From the NCBI RefSeq assembly GCF_003286085.1, contig NW_020825331.1, forward strand, positions 1,736,001 to 1,800,000: a DNA stretch of 64,000 nucleotides, in the 5' to 3' direction. Both the position numbers and the translations under genes were made by a program. The stretch is from Drosophila persimilis. Taxonomy: Eukaryota > Arthropoda > Insecta > Diptera > Drosophilidae. The notes under the pieces were generated by a model. The model was not told the DNA's origin, did no database searches, and saw only the letters and a list, made by a program, of their open reading frames with translations. Position 1 is the stretch's first letter. The number at the start of each line of letters is the position of its first letter. Shown in pieces: positions 59,125 through 64,000 of the stretch.

Positions 59125-60277
59125 GTAAGTGGGAGCGCCTCAATTGTTATTAACCAGGTGGGTCTCCGTCTCCCACCATGAGTGCATGAGTGTCTTCATG
59201 CCTGTGTGCATGTTGTGTGTGTGTGTGTGTCGGAGAGCTTGTTTGCATGTTATAATATATTTACATACCCACCAACTTATATAATCAATCTTAAAGTTCC
59301 TACATTCAGAACTGAACGCACGAAACGTCGTCCAAAATCTGTCCCAAGCGAATAGCAACCGGACTAACTAGCATTTCCTACGGCATCAATACAGTGATAG
59401 GTAGGTACATAAGTGTTTCATTTAATCATCCAAAGCCTGAGGCTCCGCGAGAGCTCGTTAGCTTTATCGGCAACGTGACAATTATTGCCGCTCACCAAAT
59501 CTGCCGACTAACGCTGAGAGCGCACTCGCTCCCCTTGAAGGCTACACCGTCTGGGGGTCTCCTCTCCGTCTCCCTATCTCTAGACTATCAGTTAAGTCGC
59601 TAGTGGAGACTGTTAATATACCTCTTAATCAATTGGCATAGGGGGAACAAGGTTCTTAGTTTTATCCATCGTTCTTGTCGATCATTTATGCCGATCTGCA
59701 AACAACTTTCAGACGGAGAGAGGCTTCAAAGCTGTCATCATAATACTCTCTGCAACAACGCAAATCTTTAGTATATCATAATGTGGGCAGGAGAATATAG
59801 CAGAGCAAAAGTCGGCAGCATAGGAAAAGGATAGGATCCCGACATAGTGAAACAAATGCTCCACAGACTGGGGAATTTATAGGTGTTCAGCATTGCTCGA
59901 AGTTTTTGAAATTAAAAGCTAAATGCATGATAGCACAGGAGTCTTTATACAAAATTTGGTTGCTCTAGCCCTTATAGTCTCTGAGATCTAGGCGCTCATC
60001 AGGATAAACAGACGGACAGACCGACATGGCTATATCGACTCGGCTGTTGGGGTCGGTAACACTTCCTTCTGGGTGTTATACACATACAATTTCACCACAA
60101 ATCTAATATACCCCTATATGGAGTATTTCGACTATCGGGTATGATACAACAAAAATGTGCGTGTCTGCGTGCGCAGGCAATAATTTTGTTGTTCACTGCA
60201 AGATTGAGAGAGAGATATCTGCTTTTGTTAAATATCAACTAACAAACACACCACCGATCTCCCTTTGGCTATTGCAG
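59125..60277 (+). other. Putative 5'UTR intron of Efr
   Basis: A consensus donor GTAAGT at 59,125-59,130 and an acceptor TATTGCAG ending at 60,277, four bases before the Efr ATG, define a likely 1.15 kb intron in the leader. The intron carries a transposon relic at about 59,820-60,150. The donor assignment is by consensus only. Confidence 0.55.
59820..60150. repeat. Transposon-derived dispersed repeat relic
   Basis: It contains the string ACAGACGGACAGACCGACAT followed by GGCTATATCGACTCGGCT. I recognise this as a very common Drosophila dispersed-repeat signature. It ends in diverged TATACCCC and GGGTATGATA motifs. The family assignment is uncertain. Confidence 0.65.
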
Positions 60278-60281
60278 AGAT

Positions 60282-61334
60282 ATGGCCTTCAACATGAAAG
60301 CCCTGCTGGGCATGCTCTTCGTGTTCATCGGATGCTGCAGCAATGTGGTCTTCCTGGAGCTGATTATCCAGATAGATCCGGGGGCAGGCAATCTGATCAC
60401 GTTCTCACAGTTCCTGTTCATTGCGCTGGAGGGCCTGATATTCACATCGAAGTTCTTCACGGTGAAGCCGAAGATCGCTCTCAAGGACTATGTGATCCTA
60501 GTGCTGCTCTTCTTCGGGGCGAACGTGTGCAACAACTATGCCTTCAACTTCAACATACCGATGCCGCTGCACATGATCTTCCGCAGTGGTTCGCTGATGG
60601 CCAACATGATTATGGGCATCATACTGCTGAAGAAGCGCTACAACCTGCGGCAGTACAGCTCCGTGGCCATGATCACGGCGGGCATTGTGCTCTGCACTTT
60701 GGTGTCAAGCGGCGATGTGAAGGACAACACACACCATACGCTGAGGGTGGACACCTCATACTCGGACTTCTTCTGGTGGTCGGTGGGCATTGCCCTGCTG
60801 ACGATCGCCCTGCTCGTGACCGCCTACATGGGCATCTACCAGGAGGTGATCTACAAGCGCTACGGCAAGCATCCCAGCGAGGCGCTCTTCTTCACCCACA
60901 TGCTGCCGCTGCCCGGATTCCTCTTCATGGCCGGCAACATTGTGCAGCACCTGAACATAGCCGTCGCCTCGGAGGCGGTGGCTGTCCCCGTCCTGAGCGC
61001 ACTGGGCCTCGACTGGAAGTTCCCGCTGATGCTCTTCTACCTGCTCTGCAATGTTGTGACGCAGTATGTCTGCATCAGCGCCGTCTACGTGCTGACCACC
61101 GAGTGTGCCTCACTCACCGTCACCCTGGTGGTGACGCTGCGCAAGTTTGTCTCCCTTCTGTTCTCCATTCTGTATTTCCGCAACCCATTCACGGCCAACC
61201 ACTGGATCGGCACCATTCTGGTCTTCTTCGGAACCATACTGTTCGCCAATGTGATCAATCAGCTGAAGGATGCCTACCAGGCGAGATCAAAGCGTCGCTT
61301 CGACACCGCGCCCCAGCCAAAGAAGGTGGACTAA
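60282..61334 (+). CDS. Efr: Nucleotide-sugar transporter, SLC35B4 family (Efr)
   Basis: A 350-residue multi-pass protein of the drug/metabolite transporter fold with about ten hydrophobic segments, moving nucleotide sugars into the ER or Golgi lumen. The D. melanogaster homolog Efr (CG3774) is described as an ER GDP-fucose transporter acting in Notch O-fucosylation, and the human relative SLC35B4 carries UDP-xylose and UDP-GlcNAc. Early motifs such as FIGCCSNVVFLE and the NNYAFNFNIPMPLHMIFRSG stretch are typical of this subfamily. The C-terminus ends in KKVD, a dilysine KKxx signal for ER retrieval, which supports ER residence. The coding part has no intron. The ATG follows four bases after a strong splice acceptor. 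An AATAAA lies at 61,585-61,590. The gene converges on sqh. Confidence 0.92.
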   Translation: MAFNMKALLGMLFVFIGCCSNVVFLELIIQIDPGAGNLITFSQFLFIALEGLIFTSKFFTVKPKIALKDYVILVLLFFGANVCNNYAFNFNIPMPLHMIFRSGSLMANMIMGIILLKKRYNLRQYSSVAMITAGIVLCTLVSSGDVKDNTHHTLRVDTSYSDFFWWSVGIALLTIALLVTAYMGIYQEVIYKRYGKHPSEALFFTHMLPLPGFLFMAGNIVQHLNIAVASEAVAVPVLSALGLDWKFPLMLFYLLCNVVTQYVCISAVYVLTTECASLTVTLVVTLRKFVSLLFSILYFRNPFTANHWIGTILVFFGTILFANVINQLKDAYQARSKRRFDTAPQPKKVD

Positions 61335-61584
61335 GCCACCAATCCACTGATCCCCCAATCAGTCTATACACTTGTACGCATTGGTTGCTGCTGCAGAGGC
61401 CATTACTAGATATTTTTTTAGTCCTAATGCTTTGAATGTACATAGAATTTACATATTTTAATATCTGAATACGCTTAGCTTATAGTTGCATCTTGATAAA
61501 TTTGTATATTCCCGCCCCCCCTCGTTGTCACACAATCCCAGACAGAATGTGAATGCCGTTTTGAATAACTGAATATTTTAAAAT

Positions 61585-61590
61585 AATAAA
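61585..61590 (+). terminator. AATAAA poly(A) signal of Efr
   Basis: A canonical signal about 250 bp past the Efr stop codon in A/T-rich DNA. Confidence 0.65.
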
Positions 61591-61609
61591 ATTTTCTAAA
61601 AATATATTG

Positions 61610-62130
61610 CAACTCTTTTGAATATGAAGGATACTTATCGAGAGTACTTTCTGGAGGATCCTGGGATATTTAAATATGTACTACAAAAACAACATACATT
61701 ACGCGCGCATGACGTTGATAAAGGGTTGTATATCTAAGCGTTCTTTATCCCAATTTCTACATATTTTCATTTCTGTTTATGTTTTCTCCCTGGTTAGTGG
61801 TTCCTTATCCGATCCTATCTGTACTCTTCCATCAGTTGGCTTGTAAATCGCACAATTCTCTTCAAAAAGCTTCTTCAATTCCATCTTGAAACTTACATAT
61901 ATGCATATATAATCTGTTCCCGTATTTCGTGCAGCTATATCTGCGGGGCGACACGTATAATAGTTGCTAGATTTTAATCAAATAACAAGTTGGTGAAACA
62001 CAATGTTCGGGCTACTGTTTGAACAAGTGGCTAGATGGTGACGACGGGACTGAACGATTCGTGGGCGTGTGGTCTTGTCTGGCCTGTCTCTGGGTAGATA
62101 AAAGTACGCGAGTGCGTTAGGGAAACAAAC
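61610..62130. other. Spacer between convergent Efr and sqh 3' ends
   Basis: A/T-rich spacer with no supported gene or repeat that I can name. It separates the two poly(A) signals by about 550 bp. Confidence 0.55.
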
Positions 62131-62136
62131 GTTGGG

Positions 62137-62142
62137 TTTATT
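62137..62142 (-). terminator. Candidate AATAAA poly(A) signal of sqh
   Basis: TTTATT on the plus strand is AATAAA on the gene strand, about 430 bp past the sqh stop codon. Confidence 0.5.
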
Positions 62143-62569
62143 GCCACACATTCTTGTATATAAGTATGTATTTGTATATAGGTAATATGTATATGTATAT
62201 TCAATGAGTTAATACTTATGAAAACTTGGGGGAAACGGCGTTGGTTGTTATCTCAGGCTCTTCTTCGCACACACTAAAATATCGTACATAACATTTGCTG
62301 GCTTTTCTCTAGTTTTTCGTATTTTTAAGTTCGTTTTTTTTTTTGTTTTTTTTTTTTAATTTAAATGCACAGTTAAGTACAGGAATCGAAGGACACCAAG
62401 AGCGCGAGAACAAACAAAAACAAAAAAAAGTAAATAAAGTTAAATGAAACTCTTAATGGATTTTGGATAATTTTGGACAGGCTCCATGCTGGAGTGGAGA
62501 AGTGGAGTAGTGGAGTGGATTGGAGAGGCAGCTTGGGTGCACGCCGCTTGGCTGGTGGCGTATCTGGAT

Positions 62570-63155
62570 TTACTGCTCATCCTTGTCCTTGGCACCGTGC
62601 TTGAGTATGCGTGTGAACTCGAGGTAATCGAACAGCCCATTCTTGATCGGCGCCTCCCGATACATCTCGTCCACCTGAGGGAGAACCATAGATTAAAATG
62701 ACACGATTATACAGAGAGGGGAGCAGGGCACATACATCTTCGTCTGTGAATCGATCGCCCATTGTGGTGAGCAGCTCGCGCAGCCTATCCTCGGGCAGAA
62801 CACCCATGTTCTCCTCGTCGAAGCAGCCAAAGGCATTCTTGATCACATCCTCGGGATCGGTGCCCTGCAGCCGTTCACCGAACAGAGTGAGGAACATGGT
62901 GAAGTTGATCGGTCCGGGTGCCTCGTTCATCATCCCATCCAAGTAGTCATCGGTTGGGTTCTTGCCAAGCGAGGCAAGCATATCGTGCAGATCCTCCTTC
63001 TCCACGAAGCCATCGCGATTCTGGTCGATCATGTTGAAGGCCTCTTTGAATTCGGCGATCTGGGCTTGATCGAACATTGCAAAGACATTGGAGGTGGCGC
63101 GCTGGGCGCGCTTCTTGGTGGTGGCACGGCGACCGGCGGTTTTGCGTGATGACAT
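62570..63155 (-). CDS. sqh: Non-muscle myosin II regulatory light chain
   Basis: Spaghetti squash, the regulatory light chain that binds the neck of myosin II heavy chain (zipper) and controls contractility in cytokinesis and tissue shape change. Exons are 63155-62736 and 62674-62570, joined across a 61 bp GT-AG phase-0 intron after FTDED, giving 174 residues, the known length. The N-terminus carries the basic [15 protein letters not shown] motif with the Rho-kinase/MLCK sites Thr and Ser at positions 21-22 (20-21 without Met). EF-hand 1 with its divalent-ion loop ([12 protein letters not shown]) lies near residues 43-54, and later EF-hand-like segments are degenerate, as is usual. The end KDKDEQ matches the family. 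The gene converges on Efr. The start is fixed by the family N-terminus. Confidence 0.97.
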
Positions 63156-63159
63156 CGTT

Positions 63160-64000
63160 GTTGGTGGAGTGTATCTCTCTCTGTGTGTGATGCGGTGATG
63201 TGTGGCGTGGACCTAACCGAGTCAGAGGAGATTCCATTAATGTGGAGTGAATATATTATGTGTGTGTGTGTGTGTGTTTGTGTGCGTGTTTTATTGCTAT
63301 ATATAGACATATTGCAGCCCGACAAATTCCGATGAAGCTGATTTTTCGTCGTCGTGCTCCCCCAAACTGTGTCAACACTCACTCAAACACACATACCCTG
63401 ATAATATCATACCCTGAGTCACTCGCGCAAACGGCGAAAACTAGCAACGTCAACGTAAAAGAGCGAGATAGCAGCAGTGTGTATGTTCCCTTGTGTCCGT
63501 GTGTGAGTGTTTATCAATGCTGTTGAACTGCGGTTTTCAGAAAGAGAGCGAGAAACAAGCTTCGGGAGGCGAAGCTTTTGATACTCTTTCAAATCGATCG
63601 CTCAGTATGTGGGATAACTAATTTAAATGGTTTACTTGAAACGACAAGACTGCAAAAACATCAGAAAGTGGCATGTCGAAACTAATGACTTTTGATATGC
63701 TTCTTTCGATGCGTTACAAATATTCTGTCAACATAATAATACTGTTTTCCGCAAGGGTATTTTAAGCAACAACAAATATGGCTCAATGAAAACATTCTCA
63801 AGCACACACTCACACTTCCACACAGACTGCATCCACAGTTCAATTAAATGCCTAAAAAAGGCACAAAAACAGACAGCAGCTGAAGCCGTCGCCAAGATCT
63901 GCCTCTTGGGGGCTGACTTGTTGGCGTTTTTGGGGCCACTTGAAAATTTGTTCAAAATGGCAGAGAGCACCATCTGATCAGCAAAGCTGATTTATCAATT
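63160..64000. other. Upstream region of sqh
   Basis: Likely contains the sqh leader and promoter. On the gene strand, a GTATGT donor at 63,396-63,391 and a TTAG acceptor ending at 63,213 could bound a leader intron, but this is a guess. A (GT)n run lies at about 63,260-63,277. No other gene is visible up to the window edge. Confidence 0.4.

Noticed and set aside
60155-61435. A 426-codon open frame overlaps Efr in another frame.
   Set aside because: It is a by-product of the GC-rich codon use of Efr; its translation has no transporter features and the Efr frame is clearly the conserved one.

Overview
The window is nuclear DNA from a Drosophila species, most likely the X chromosome (Muller element A). 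The gene set supports this: sqh (myosin regulatory light chain) and an Efr/SLC35B4-type nucleotide-sugar transporter lie beside a cluster of vanin/biotinidase-like amidases, and I recall these as neighbours near X 5D-5E in D. melanogaster. Short 60-75 bp GT-AG introns, many CA/GA microsatellites and TE relics also fit. An obscura-group species is plausible but not proven by what I can see.

Layout. Positions 1-29,100 hold no gene I can support: simple repeats, A/T-rich spacer, short tandem repeats and degraded dispersed repeats. From 29,175 to 33,213 two vanin-like amidase genes lie head to tail on the minus strand. From 33,300 to 41,990 there is again no recognisable gene; a degenerate tandem array rich in TTATCCA sits at about 34.0-34.55 kb. 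A single-exon Tom70-like mitochondrial import receptor gene is on the minus strand at 42,023-43,732. Directly upstream is an apparently intact non-LTR retrotransposon (44,744-48,763, plus strand). It sits exactly between two direct copies of a 1,446 bp segment holding the Tom70 promoter and first 145 codons. Another gene-poor stretch runs to 56.4 kb. Then come a third vanin-like gene (56,476-58,270, minus), Efr (60,282-61,334, plus, with an upstream 5'UTR intron) and, converging on it, sqh (62,570-63,155, minus).

What stands out. (1) The retrotransposon has two overlapping ORFs. ORF2 lies in the -1 frame, has no AUG ahead of its endonuclease domain, and a canonical A_AAA_AAC slippery heptamer sits directly before the ORF1 stop codon, so the element may use -1 ribosomal frameshifting. 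(2) The two 1.45 kb copies flanking it align without an indel and differ at only three positions that I noticed. This looks like a giant target-site duplication or an equivalent very recent event. (3) The duplication created a second Tom70 promoter that drives a 148-residue truncated Tom70 reading frame and points antisense into the retrotransposon.

Function. The vanin-like proteins are predicted secreted or GPI-anchored nitrilase-family amidases (pantetheinase/biotinidase type). All three keep the Glu-Lys-Cys triad but differ in intron content. Efr, sqh and Tom70 are cell-biological genes unrelated to that cluster. No gene here forms an operon.
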